DNA of 64,000 bases from Streptomyces carminius. GTDB lineage: Bacteria; Actinomycetota; Actinomycetes; Streptomycetales; Streptomycetaceae. Position numbers and translations under genes: made by a program. The stretch is taken from positions 106,624 through 170,623 of the forward strand of contig NZ_PGGW01000058.1 in assembly GCF_002794255.1 (NCBI RefSeq), given 5' to 3'. Below, piece by piece: positions 24,474 to 32,573 of the stretch (positions within the stretch are counted from its first letter, which is position 1; each line of letters starts with the position of its first letter). The notes below the pieces were generated by a model, which was not told the origin of the DNA, did no database searches, and was given only the letters and a program-made list of their open reading frames with translations.

Positions 24474-25385
24474 GTGGCCAATCTCGTCTACAAGCGGGGG
24501 TCGACCGACCAGCAGTCGACCGCCCGCCAGAACCTCGTCCTGGCCGAGGCCGGGATCGAGGACTCGGTCGTCTTCGAGGAGGCTGGAACCTCCAGCCGTC
24601 TCCACCCGCTTGAGCACCCGAAGTTTGGCGGCCTGCTCACCTACGCACGGCCGGGCGACACCGTGCACGTCTCCGAGATGTTCCGCCTCGTACGCGGCAC
24701 CGGACACATCCTCGACGTGCTCGACGTCCCGCACCGCGACCGTCTCGCCCCGCGCATCCACGACGGCGTGTTCTCCGGCATGGACCTCACCGCACGCCAC
24801 CCGCGCACCGGCCAGCTGCCGTCCACCGTGAAGTTCATGGTGCAGACCCTCGCCGCCGCCGGCGACCTCCAGCGCGACCTCCAACGGGAGCTGACGTACG
24901 ACGGACTGCGGGCCACCGAGGCCAAGGACAACAAGGGCGGACGCCGTCCCGCCCTGGCGGACGAGACGGTCGCCGACGTGCGCACCGCACACCTGGAGGG
25001 CCAGTCCGTCGCCGCCCTGGCCCGCGAGCACAGCGTTGGCCGCGGCGCCGTGCGCACCGCCGTCGCCGACCTCCTGCCCGAGCACGTCGCCGACGACGAA
25101 CCCGCCCCGGCCCCGGAGCTCCCCATCACCCTCGACATGCCCGGCAAGGTCGCGGACTTTCTCCGTACCACCGAGCCGGACGACGCCGGGCGGGCCGCGC
25201 TCGACCACGGCCAGGCCGTGCGACGCGGCACGGGCTACACCCTCCGCGTCACCGCCGTTCCCGCGGTCCACCTCCAACTCCTCGCCCGCTGCCAGGTACT
25301 CGACGGCGCCGGGGCGATCCCCGCCCGGCGCAAGGCCCGCCGCGAGTACGAGAACCGCGTCAGCACCCTCGGAGCCCCAGTCTGA
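24474..25385 (+). CDS. Serine recombinase (resolvase/invertase family)
   Basis: The 303-aa product starts at GTG 24474. It has an N-terminal catalytic domain with nucleophile Ser10 in YKRGSTDQQSTARQ (most relatives have KRVSTDQQ), RLVRGTGHILDVLD, and a helix-E region ending near residue 135. A helix-turn-helix follows (~165-200, GQSVAALAREHSVGRGAVRTAV). A further ~100-residue tail is longer than in classical Tn3 resolvases. It would resolve cointegrates or invert DNA at a site such as 24309-24332. Together with the transposase remnant at 20954 it suggests a Tn3-family element. It appears intact apart from the Gly substitution next to the nucleophile. Confidence 0.85.
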   Translation: MANLVYKRGSTDQQSTARQNLVLAEAGIEDSVVFEEAGTSSRLHPLEHPKFGGLLTYARPGDTVHVSEMFRLVRGTGHILDVLDVPHRDRLAPRIHDGVFSGMDLTARHPRTGQLPSTVKFMVQTLAAAGDLQRDLQRELTYDGLRATEAKDNKGGRRPALADETVADVRTAHLEGQSVAALAREHSVGRGAVRTAVADLLPEHVADDEPAPAPELPITLDMPGKVADFLRTTEPDDAGRAALDHGQAVRRGTGYTLRVTAVPAVHLQLLARCQVLDGAGAIPARRKARREYENRVSTLGAPV

Positions 25386-25449
25386 CCGAGATCACCGGCT
25401 TGGCGTCACCGCTGTACCGATGTTCCCCGAGGCCGTGTACGACCGGCGC

Positions 25450-25940
25450 ACCCCGTCCAGCCCGGTCCTCACCCAGCTCGACCGCACCCTGGAGGCGATC
25501 GCCGACAGCCCCGTCACCACCGCCTGCCCGGCCCGTGCCGAACCGGGCGGGACGGACGACGCGACCGCCTGGCGTCTGCGCTGGAGCAGCGCGGGGCACC
25601 CGCCGCCCCTGGTGGCCACCCCGGACCGGCGGGCGGAGTACCTGCACGCCGAACCCGGCGTACCGCTCGGCGTCGATCCCGGCCTCCGCCCCGGCCCGAC
25701 CACACCCACCCCCTGCCGGACGGGGCCTCGGTGGTCCTCTTCACCGACGGGCTGGTGGAGCACCCCCGGCACCCGCTCGACGAGACGATGGCGGCACTCG
25801 CCCGGGTGGCCGCCGACCACGCCGCGCCGCCGCCGGACGCGCTGTGCCGCGTCCTCGCCCACCGGCACACCGGCGGCGGCCACGACGACCCGGCCGTCCT
25901 CGTGCCGCGCGTTCCGGAGCGCGCCGCCCACCCGGACTGA
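25450..25940 (+). pseudogene. PP2C/SpoIIE-type phosphatase remnant, frameshifted
   Basis: One frame reads VLTQLDRTLEAIADSPVTTAC and WRLRWSSAGHPPPLVATPD, typical of RsbU/SpoIIE phosphatases. Near 25697 the similarity jumps to another frame (DHTHPLPDGASVVLFTDGLVE) and ends in HDDPAVLVPRVPERAAHPD with stop 25938-25940. The N-terminal half, including the first metal-binding Asp residues, is missing. It is therefore 5'-truncated and frameshifted and lies directly behind the recombinase gene. Confidence 0.7.
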
Positions 25941-26112
25941 CACCGCGGGAGCAGGGGGTGGCGGAGCGGAGCCGCCGCACCGCCACCGGCGCGTCCGCGT
26001 CCCGGCGGCCCGTCCCGGCGGGCGGCACGGCCCGCCGGCCGTGCCGCGCCTCCGCCGCGCGGACGGGCCCGGTGCCGGCGGGTCCGTCCGTGCGGCGTCC
26101 GGTCCCGGCGCC

Positions 26113-26784
26113 TCAGGAGAAGTTCACGTCGCTGCAGATGTAGTACACCTGGTCGGCGTGGGACGCCTTCCAGATCGTGTACACGATGTGGTGCCCGGTT
26201 CGGCCGGGGGCGCTGACGTCGACCAGAAGGTCCGAGGCGGGGGCGTACCGCCCGGTCGTCCCGAGCAGCTCCAGATCGCCCCAGCCCAGCCGCCGGGTGG
26301 TGGGGTCGAAGCCCTGCCGGGTGACGTAGACCCGCAGGTAGTCGGCACCGTGCAGGGCCTGGTCGCGCAGGTGCACCGTGAAGTCCTCGCCGACGTCCGT
26401 GGTCCGCCACGGGCCCGGGTTGTCCATGGACCGGTAGCGGCCGTCCCCGGTGAGGCCGGCGCTGCACAGCTGTCCGTCGGGGATGAACGCCCGGTGGTCG
26501 CCGCCGACGTTCTCGCGGTACAGGCCGTTCCAGTTCCACATGGCGTTGGTGTCGTCCTGCCAGGCCTGCCAGCACATGGGGTCCTCCCGCTGCATGGCCG
26601 GATTCTGGAAGTCGCTTCCCCAGCGCAGCCAGCAGCCGTAGTTGCGGGAGGCGGGGTCGATGACCGAACCGTGGGCGGCGGCCGGGTCGGCCCACGGGAC
26701 CAGACCGACGAGCACGGCGGACAGCAGCGCGAGGACCCGGAGCGTCCAGCGCCCTCTTAAATCATGCTCATGACAATAAGGCAT
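26113..26784 (-). CDS. Secreted lytic polysaccharide monooxygenase, AA10 family
   Basis: The 223-aa precursor has a signal peptide with hydrophobic core at ~15-31 and Ala-Ala-Ala before His38. Cleavage there exposes His38 as the N-terminal copper ligand, as required in AA10 enzymes. The second copper His is His97 in GGDHRAF. Paired cysteines and the C-terminal CSDVNFS (axial Phe222) complete the family signature. There is no carbohydrate-binding module, so it is a single-domain enzyme. It oxidatively cleaves chitin or cellulose outside the cell. ATG 26784 is chosen because it gives a normal signal peptide. Confidence 0.9.
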   Translation of the reverse strand: MPYCHEHDLRGRWTLRVLALLSAVLVGLVPWADPAAAHGSVIDPASRNYGCWLRWGSDFQNPAMQREDPMCWQAWQDDTNAMWNWNGLYRENVGGDHRAFIPDGQLCSAGLTGDGRYRSMDNPGPWRTTDVGEDFTVHLRDQALHGADYLRVYVTRQGFDPTTRRLGWGDLELLGTTGRYAPASDLLVDVSAPGRTGHHIVYTIWKASHADQVYYICSDVNFS

Positions 26785-27115
26785 GGATTCTTCGCCTTTC
26801 GGGGATCGAGGACTCCCTGCTTGAAGCACCGGGAGTTGCCGGGAGCGCTCCCAGGCACTTTGGCCGCGTTATCCCCCCGGCCATCCGACCAAAACACATT
26901 CGATGACAATTCGACAGAAACCAATAAGGGGGCTCGCTCGGCTCCACACGGCACCGGGCTGCCCCGGCCGGGCCGCGCTCGGTGTCCCCGGCGTCCGCGC
27001 CCGCTCCGGCTGCCGGTCGGCCCCACCCGCAATACCCTGGAACCAGGGCGAAGAAATCCGCGAACAGTCCGTTGCCCCCGCCCGTCCCCCGTATCCCTCC
27101 GTAAGGGGAAGTCCC
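26785..27115. promoter_or_regulatory. Divergent promoter region between the LPMO and DUF2267 genes
   Basis: This 331-nt region is locally A/T-rich at 26760-26800 and 26890-26935 (ACCAAAACACATTCGATGACAATTCG). It must contain both outward promoters. I looked for a DasR-type palindrome and did not find one. No RNA gene is apparent. Confidence 0.45.
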
Positions 27116-27553
27116 ATGTCCGCCACGCACACAGCCGAGTTCGAGCACGTCATCCACACGGCGAACATCTGGTTGAAGGCGGTGTCGGAAGCCCTGGAGA
27201 CCGAGGACCGCCACCTCGCCCACCGGGTCCTGCGCACCTGGCTGCACACCCTCCGCGACCGGCTCACCGTCGACGCCGCGGCCAATTTCGCCGCCCAGCT
27301 CCCCGAACTGCTGCGCGGGGTCTACTACGACGGCTGGGTCCCGAGCAGCGTGCCGGTCAAGTACGACCGCACGGCCTTCGTGAACCGCTTCGCGCAGGAA
27401 GCCATGGTCAGCACCGAGGCGGTCCCCCGGATCGTCCCCGCGGTCACCGACACCGTGCGCGGGCGCCTCTCGCCCGGTCAGCTGGACCGGGCGATGGAGC
27501 AGTTGCCGCACGGCGTCCGCACCCTCTTCGAACCGGCCCCCGTCTCGGCCTGA
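27116..27553 (+). CDS. DUF2267 family protein
   Basis: This 145-aa, mainly helical protein starts at ATG 27116 after AAGGGGAA. It shows the DUF2267 pattern: repeated helical halves with LAHRVLRTWLHTLRDRLTVDAAANFAAQLPELLRGVYYDGW (landmarks, residues ~36-76) and a DRTAFVNRFAQE repeat. The function is not established; relatives are common in actinobacteria near stress-related genes. It stands alone, with the next gene convergent. Confidence 0.85.
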   Translation: MSATHTAEFEHVIHTANIWLKAVSEALETEDRHLAHRVLRTWLHTLRDRLTVDAAANFAAQLPELLRGVYYDGWVPSSVPVKYDRTAFVNRFAQEAMVSTEAVPRIVPAVTDTVRGRLSPGQLDRAMEQLPHGVRTLFEPAPVSA

Positions 27554-27654
27554 CGCCCCCGCCGCGAGAGGTGCGGGAGGACGCTCCGGGACGAGCCGCG
27601 CTCCCGCCCCGGGAGACCACCCACCCGGGGCGGGGACGGCCCGGGAAGCGTCCC

Positions 27655-27825
27655 TCAGCGGACCGGGCGTCGGCGGGAGCGCAGGGCCAGCCGTACGGCG
27701 AGCAGGACGAAGGCGGCCACCAGGACCGCGATGCCGACGGCCAGCAGGTAACCCAGGGTCTCCACCACCACCCCGACGATTCCCAGGACGACGGCCACAA
27801 GGACGAGGAACAGGAAGAGCGCCAT
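27655..27825 (-). CDS. Small hydrophobic membrane protein (56 aa)
   Basis: A short leftward frame from ATG 27825 to TGA 27655 encodes 56 residues. It has two closely spaced membrane segments (MALFLFLVLVAVVLGIVGVV and LGYLLAVGIAVLVAAFVLLA) and a basic tail RSRRRPVR. A weak GAAAGGGG lies upstream. Similar hydrophobic mini-proteins are frequent beside PRC-barrel and DUF2267 genes in Streptomyces. Function unknown. Confidence 0.7.
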   Translation of the reverse strand: MALFLFLVLVAVVLGIVGVVVETLGYLLAVGIAVLVAAFVLLAVRLALRSRRRPVR

Positions 27826-27871
27826 GCGGTGAGCCCCCCTTTCGTGTTTCGCACCGGTCGGGAGCGGACGG

Positions 27872-28228
27872 TCAGCGGCGGGCCAGCCGCCGCTCGCCGC
27901 CGACGCCCGGCTGGTAGGCCAGGTCGTAGTGCCGGAAGACCGACTCCTCCTGCTCGGCGGGCAGCACGTCGTCCGTGCCGATGGCCGGAGCCTTCTTCAC
28001 CAGCGCCTTGTCGTACGGCACCCGTACGTAGTCCGGCCCGGCGACCGCCTCGCCGACGGGGACGAACACCAGGCGGTGACGGGTGGGCAGCCCGGTGCGA
28101 ACGGTGGCCATGGCGGGCGCGTCGGTCGCCGTGTCCACGTAGACCGCCTCCAGCTCGCCTATCTTGTGCCCTTCCGGGTCGATGACGTCACGGTTGCGCC
28201 ACTCGCGGATGTCAGCTGTCTGGATCAT
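27872..28228 (-). CDS. PRC-barrel domain protein
   Basis: The 118-aa soluble protein begins MIQTADIREWRNRDVIDPEGHKIGELEAVYVD. It contains the PRC-barrel core (residues ~8-80) with VFVPVGEAVAGPDYVRVPYDKALVKKAP, then a short tail. PRC-barrels are small beta domains in photosynthetic reaction centre H subunits and RNA-processing proteins. In Streptomyces stand-alone copies are usually stress-associated, with no known activity. It is 46 nt upstream of the small membrane protein gene on the same strand. Confidence 0.88.
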   Translation of the reverse strand: MIQTADIREWRNRDVIDPEGHKIGELEAVYVDTATDAPAMATVRTGLPTRHRLVFVPVGEAVAGPDYVRVPYDKALVKKAPAIGTDDVLPAEQEESVFRHYDLAYQPGVGGERRLARR

Positions 28229-28357
28229 GCTCTGCTCCCTGCACGGGTCGTCGGTCGGTACGGGTCTCCCGGGGGGCCGTGCCGCGGCTGCGGCCTCCCT
28301 CCCGTACAGAACGTTCCCGGTATTCGCCGCTCGATGGCACGGGGCGGCACCGGTCCG

Positions 28358-29866
28358 CTACACCTCCGGCCCGCCGCCGTCACCGCCCCCGCCGTCACGG
28401 CCGTCCCGGCCTTCCCGGGAGGCGTAGGTGTACGGGCCGGAGCCCCCCGCCCCGGCCGGGAGCGCGGGCTCGCGGACGGTCCGCCACTCCCTCTCGCCCA
28501 TGGCGGCGCGAACGTGCTCGACGGTCTCCGCGGCGGCCGAACGGGCGGCGGCCAGACGGTCGCGGAGGCCACCGAGCAGCAGGTGCCCGTACTTGACGAC
28601 CCGGCCGTCGACCATGACGGTGTGCACGTCACCGCGGCCCGCCTGGAGCACGATGTGCCCGTAGGGGTGGACGACCGGGGACATGACGGGTGACCGGTCG
28701 TTCTTCACCAGGACGAGGTCCGCCTTCCGGCCGGGGGTGACGCTGCCGGTCACGGAGTCAAGGCCGAGGGTCCGCGCGCCCCCCAGGGTGGCCCACCGCA
28801 CGACGTCCTCGGCGCGCAGCCGGTGGTGGGACACGGTCTCACCGCGTTCGTGGGCCGCCAGGTGCGCCCTGCCCCGGTCGGCGTTCAGGGTGGCGCGCAT
28901 GGCGGCGAACAGGTCCGCGCTCCCCCACATGGCGGAGTCCGTGGACAGGGACACCGGTATCCCGTACTCGTGCAGCCGCCGGGTCGGCGGGTACCCCTGG
29001 CCCGCGTTGAGCTCGCTCTCGGCGGCGACCGAGGCGGTGCCGCCGGTGTCCGCGATGCGCCGGCAGGAGTCCGGGGACAGCGACGCGGCGTGCACATAGG
29101 TCACCGCGGGGGTCATGCAGCCGTGCTCCCACATCAGCCGGATGCTGTCGTCGTCGGTGGCGCCCCACACCCCGGCGTGGGTCGTGACGCGCAGCCCCAG
29201 CTCACGCGCCGCCTCGAACGCCGCCCGCTCGGGGAAGGCCGGGTCACCGGTGACGTCGAAGGCCAGCTGGAGACCCAGCATGTCGTCCCCCGGGGTGAAC
29301 CGGCGCTCCGCGAAGGTCCTGAAGTCGGTGCCGGTGGCCCACTCCCAGGGGGCGCCGAGCAGGTTGCCGTACGCGAGGACGTGGCGGCCGGGCACGGCCC
29401 GGAGCGCGTCCACGGCGGCGTCGGCGTGCTCCGGGGTCCGCAGGCCGTGCGACCAGTCCAGGACGGTGGTCACCCCCGCGTCGAGCGCCTCGACGGCGGC
29501 CAGGAGGTTGCCGGCGTGGATGTCCCTGGGCCGGAACACCTCTCCCCAGTTCAGGTAGCAGAAGGCGAAGTACTGGCCGAGGGTCCAGTCCGCGCCGATG
29601 CCGCGCAGCGCCGTCTGGTACATGTGGCGGTGGGTGTCGACCATGCCGGGCAGCAGGATGCCGCCGGCGGCGTCGATCTCTGCCGTCCCGGCGGGAACGG
29701 CCAGCTCACGGCCGACCGCCTCGATACGGCCCCCGGTGACCAGTACGTCGCCGTCCTCGACCACCGCGCCGGTGTCCACGGCCAGCACCGTGGCACGGCG
29801 GAAGACGACGGGACGGCCGGGGGCGAAGTCCGGCGGGCCCGCGGCGGGGGTGGTGTCCGTGGCCAT
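28358..29866 (-). CDS. Amidohydrolase family protein (chlorohydrolase/cytosine-deaminase-like)
   Basis: The 502-aa protein starts at ATG 29866 after GGGGAGAG. The metal motif VDTHRHMYQTAL (residues ~75-86), a distal His in THAGVW (~238), HAAS and STDSAMWGS (~320) place it in the TIM-barrel ATZ/TRZ-type amidohydrolases. These deaminate or dechlorinate ring compounds such as guanine, 8-oxoguanine or triazines. RKADLVLVKNDRSP is the usual C-terminal beta-sandwich signature. The last ~30 residues are Gly/Asp-rich and look disordered. The exact substrate cannot be read from the sequence. Confidence 0.85.
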   Translation of the reverse strand: MATDTTPAAGPPDFAPGRPVVFRRATVLAVDTGAVVEDGDVLVTGGRIEAVGRELAVPAGTAEIDAAGGILLPGMVDTHRHMYQTALRGIGADWTLGQYFAFCYLNWGEVFRPRDIHAGNLLAAVEALDAGVTTVLDWSHGLRTPEHADAAVDALRAVPGRHVLAYGNLLGAPWEWATGTDFRTFAERRFTPGDDMLGLQLAFDVTGDPAFPERAAFEAARELGLRVTTHAGVWGATDDDSIRLMWEHGCMTPAVTYVHAASLSPDSCRRIADTGGTASVAAESELNAGQGYPPTRRLHEYGIPVSLSTDSAMWGSADLFAAMRATLNADRGRAHLAAHERGETVSHHRLRAEDVVRWATLGGARTLGLDSVTGSVTPGRKADLVLVKNDRSPVMSPVVHPYGHIVLQAGRGDVHTVMVDGRVVKYGHLLLGGLRDRLAAARSAAAETVEHVRAAMGEREWRTVREPALPAGAGGSGPYTYASREGRDGRDGGGGDGGGPEV

Positions 29867-30232
29867 GGTCGGGCTCTCCCCTTCTCGGCGTTCTCGCGTT
29901 CCCGGCGTTCCCGGCGTTCTCGCGTTCTCGCGTTCTCGGCGTTCCGGTTGCCGGCCGCTGCCGCCCGGTACGGCCGCACCGGGGTGAGGGCGCGTGCACG
30001 GGCGCGGCCGGCTCCTTCCTTTCACCGGCCCGCGAGAATAGGAGGATCAGGCGGACACGGGAACAACGCCTTCCCCGGACCCACCCGGAATCGGTCACGG
30101 GCGGCACCCTCCGCCCCCGGCGGAGACCAACGCCTTGGGTGACGCTCTCCGGCCGCAGAACGAGACCAGAACCGGGACCGCAGCCCCACCGAGGCGGCCC
30201 GCGCCCGGCGCCGCCGCAGGATCAGACAACGA
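29867..30232. other. Gene-free stretch upstream of the amidohydrolase gene
   Basis: The 366 nt contain the leftward promoter of the amidohydrolase gene, the short tandem repeat at 29888-29946, and then G+C-rich sequence in which I see no gene. Confidence 0.5.
29888..29946. repeat. Short tandem repeats GTTCTCGC/GTTCCCGG
   Basis: About seven 8-bp units alternating GTTCTCGC and GTTCCCGG lie in the leader of the amidohydrolase gene, 20-80 nt upstream of its start. This looks like a slippage-prone array with no clear function. Confidence 0.6.
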
Positions 30233-30270
30233 GGAAGGACCCAGGTCACAGACGTGACCTGGGCCCTTCC
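30233..30270 (-). terminator. Strong hairpin, original terminator of the tRNA-Thr locus
   Basis: The left arm 30233-30249 (GGAAGG-A-CCCAGGTCAC) pairs with the right arm 30254-30270 with one mismatch around AGAC. It sits 7 nt beyond the outer att copy. Before island insertion it would have lain directly downstream of the leftward tRNA gene. Confidence 0.7.
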
Positions 30271-30276
30271 CGGAGT

Positions 30277-30319
30277 GAGCCGCCTAAGGGAATCGAACCC
30301 TTGACCTACGCATTACGAG
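30277..30319. repeat. Left attachment repeat (partial tRNA-Thr copy)
   Basis: These 43 bp are identical to 35541-35583 and cover the T arm, variable loop and anticodon arm up to the anticodon region of tRNA-Thr. The sequence then diverges (CAGTAAC), so no functional tRNA can form. Confidence 0.85.
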
Positions 30320-31104
30320 CAGTAACAGGTACCGAACGGTGATCACGGGCTGACCTGCGGCGGAGCCTCGGGAATCACCTCTCGGGCCGCTGACCTGCGG
30401 TTGTTCTCCCCCGGCCGGTCCCCTCCGGTCCCGGGCACTCCCGACCGCTCCCGGACCGCCCGTCCCCGGTACGTCCCCGGCGGGCCCCGCTGTCCCCGGT
30501 GCGTCCCCGATGGTGCCAGGGCTCCCCATGGGGCACCCGTCCGTCAGGAAGGCTCCGGACGTAGCGGCAGATCACGGAGAGGGCTCCGAACGCGCAGGCT
30601 GCGCACTGCTACTCGGACGCGGCGTACTTCCGCGTCCCCGGGGAACCGGCCGCGCACCAGTCTGCCCGGACCACGGACGCGTGGCCACGGCCCGGCCCGC
30701 ACGGCGTTGCCGACTGCGCGGACCGCGACCTCCACAGACCGGCCACCCGGCCCGCCGTCCCGCAGGACTACCCCGCGCACCTCCTCCGCCCGGGCACGGA
30801 CGTCCCTCCCCGACCTGCCACCGGTCGGCTGCCGGAACCGGCGTCCGCCGGGGGTTGCGGGGCTTACCCCTCCATGGTGTACGGGCGCCGCTCCCAGTAC
30901 CCGCATCTCAACGAAACCGCAGGCCAGGATGCGCGAGCACGGATCTTCCGTGGTGTCGCGAGGCGCCTGCCGCCCGGACTTGCGGCGCTAAGTGCCTCCT
31001 CCCGCACTGTGGCCGCTGTCCGGCCCCACCTCCCGCAAAGAGGCGGCGCGCCCGGCGCTTCGTACACCGCATGCCCGGTGCATGCCTGATCCCGAAGGAC
31101 GCTC
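30320..31104. other. Island left part without recognisable gene
   Basis: These 785 nt contain only G+C-rich open frames with no ribosome site and no family resemblance. There are scattered GTCCCCGG-like words around 30460-30515. It may be the eroded remains of mobility genes, but nothing can be identified. Confidence 0.5.
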
Positions 31105-31338
31105 ATGTCCGAACTGCCCCCGACCGACCCGCAGCCCCAGCCGGTGATGGTGGACGCGACAGCCGTCGTGCCGATCCTGACCCTGCTGGGCGTGCTGGTG
31201 CTCCTCACCATCGGCGCCTTCCTGTTCTACGTGGTGCTGCGCCACCCAAGGCTCACCGCACCGCTGACCGTGACCCTGATGGGCATGGCGCTCCTCGTGC
31301 CCCTGATCACAGCCGTACTCGCCATGACCCTGCGGTGA
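31105..31338 (+). CDS. Small two-helix membrane protein (77 aa)
   Basis: ATG 31105 follows GAAGGACGCTC. After a Pro-rich N-terminus (~1-18) two membrane helices are evident: residues ~21-44 (VVPILTLLGVLVLLTIGAF) and ~54-76 (LTVTLMGMALLVPLITAVLA). Small hydrophobic proteins of this kind occur as spread or transfer accessory proteins in Streptomyces mobile elements, which would suit the island. No sequence motif proves this. Confidence 0.65.
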   Translation: MSELPPTDPQPQPVMVDATAVVPILTLLGVLVLLTIGAFLFYVVLRHPRLTAPLTVTLMGMALLVPLITAVLAMTLR

Positions 31339-31681
31339 CCTGTACCCCGTCGTGAACCGCGAGGACATCAGCCACCTTGCCCGCATGCCGAGCGGCTACG
31401 GGCAAGGGGCTCTCCTCCCGGGCAGGGCCACGGCCTTCAGCCCACACCCGAAGCGACCGGCCTGAGGCGGCCTGGTTCAAGGTGGTATTCCCGAATTCCG
31501 CGACCGCATGATTCGGCCATCCTCAACTCATCCGGCGGAACTGTAGAATGTTCCGCTCTGTCCACTTCCGATGGTGACGAACAGTAACCGTGATGATGGG
31601 CAGACCGTCGGCCAGAACCCGCGGGTCCGTGCACCGCAGCGATCGTTCTCTGGTACCGGCTGATCGACTCGGCGTCTGTCC
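31339..31681. other. Gap between the small membrane gene and the NUDIX remnants
   Basis: The ~340 nt include an A/T-richer stretch at 31475-31590 that may be a promoter. No gene or RNA is recognised. Confidence 0.45.
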
Positions 31682-32119
31682 GTGAGAGTCAGGAGCGACA
31701 GGCTCAGCGGCCTCGGTGCGCTGCCGTCCGTCTCGGCAACGAGCAGTTCGCCGCGGGACTGGGCATCGGCGTGCGGGCCATGGCCGCCTGGCACGCCGAC
31801 GAGAACGTCGTGCCCCACGGGGAGATGCAGCAGCTCCTCGACACCGCTCACGAGCAGGCTTCCGACGCGGCACGGCAGCGTTTCGCGCTCCTGTTGGCGA
31901 AGGGCCGGACATCAGCGAGGTCGACACCCGTCGGCGCGCAGGCACTCCGCGTGGCCATCGCCGTGGTCATCCGTGACAGTGACGTCCTGCTGGTGTACCG
32001 AAGAGATGACGACGCAGCCGAGAACATCGACGTCATGTGGGTCCCCCAGAGACTCGGTGACCCGCTTCATCCCCGTCAATACGATCTTCGCCCGTCCTGG
32101 CCGTCCTGGAGGAGCAGAC
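31682..32119 (+). pseudogene. Degenerate HTH-NUDIX gene
   Basis: The frame reads VRLGNEQFAAGLGIGVRAMAAW and EMQQLLDTAHEQASDAARQRFALLLA, an N-terminal DNA-binding-like region. It continues to VAIAVVIRDSDVLLVYRRDDDA, the first strand of a NUDIX domain. It then jumps directly to AENIDVMWVP, the end of such a domain, so the NUDIX box itself is deleted. A further frame change precedes SVTRFIPVNTIF. I therefore call it broken by an internal deletion and a frameshift. It ends at the start of the next NUDIX gene. Confidence 0.6.
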
Positions 32120-32532
32120 GTGACGCAGCGGAACACGGACGAGCGGCCGGGCATCGCCACTGCCATCGTGGTACACGAGGGACACGTGCTCATGGTGCGC
32201 CGCCGGGTCAGCGAGGGACAGCTCTCCTGGCAGTTCCCGGCCGGAGAGGTCGAGCCCGGCGAGTCCCGCGAGGACGCCGCTGGCGGGAGACCCAGGAGGA
32301 GACCGGCCTGGACGTGGCCGCCGTGAAACCGCTCGGCGAGCGGATCCCCCCGAAGACGGGCCGGCTGATGTCGTACACGGCCTGCGAGGTGGTGGGCGGC
32401 ACCTCCCACGTCGCGGACACCGAGGAACCGGCCGAGCTCGCCTGGATCGCCCGTGACGAGATCCCGCAGTACGTGCCGTACGGGCTGCTCGAGCCGGTGC
32501 AGGAATACCTTGACGCGGCTCTGCTTTCCTGA
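32120..32532 (+). pseudogene. NUDIX hydrolase gene with a frameshift inside the NUDIX box
   Basis: GTG 32120 follows a good GGAGGAG. The protein starts VTQRNTDERPGIATAIVVHEGHVLMVRR and reaches GEVEPGESREDAA, the first half of the NUDIX box. The second half, RETQEETGLDVAAV, is one frame off: a single-base loss near 32281-32285 separates the Gly/Glu part from REXXEE. The rest (MSYTACEVVGGTSHVADTEEPAELAWI) is intact up to TGA 32530-32532. It would otherwise be a ~137-residue pyrophosphohydrolase. A sequencing error could mimic this, but the neighbour is broken too. Confidence 0.7.
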
Positions 32533-32573
32533 ACGGCCTCGGGCCGCACTCAGGAGAGCGTGGCGTCACCCTG

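Noticed and set aside
26785..27115. A DasR-type operator upstream of the LPMO gene
   Set aside because: No palindrome resembling TGGTCTAGACCA was found by eye in the promoter region.
29888..29946. CRISPR-like array from repeated GTTCTCGC units
   Set aside because: The units are 8 bp and contiguous, with no spacers of constant length. This is a simple tandem repeat.
30277..30330. A second tRNA-Thr gene
   Set aside because: Only the 3' part is present and the sequence after the anticodon region cannot form the D arm or acceptor stem. It is an attachment-site copy.
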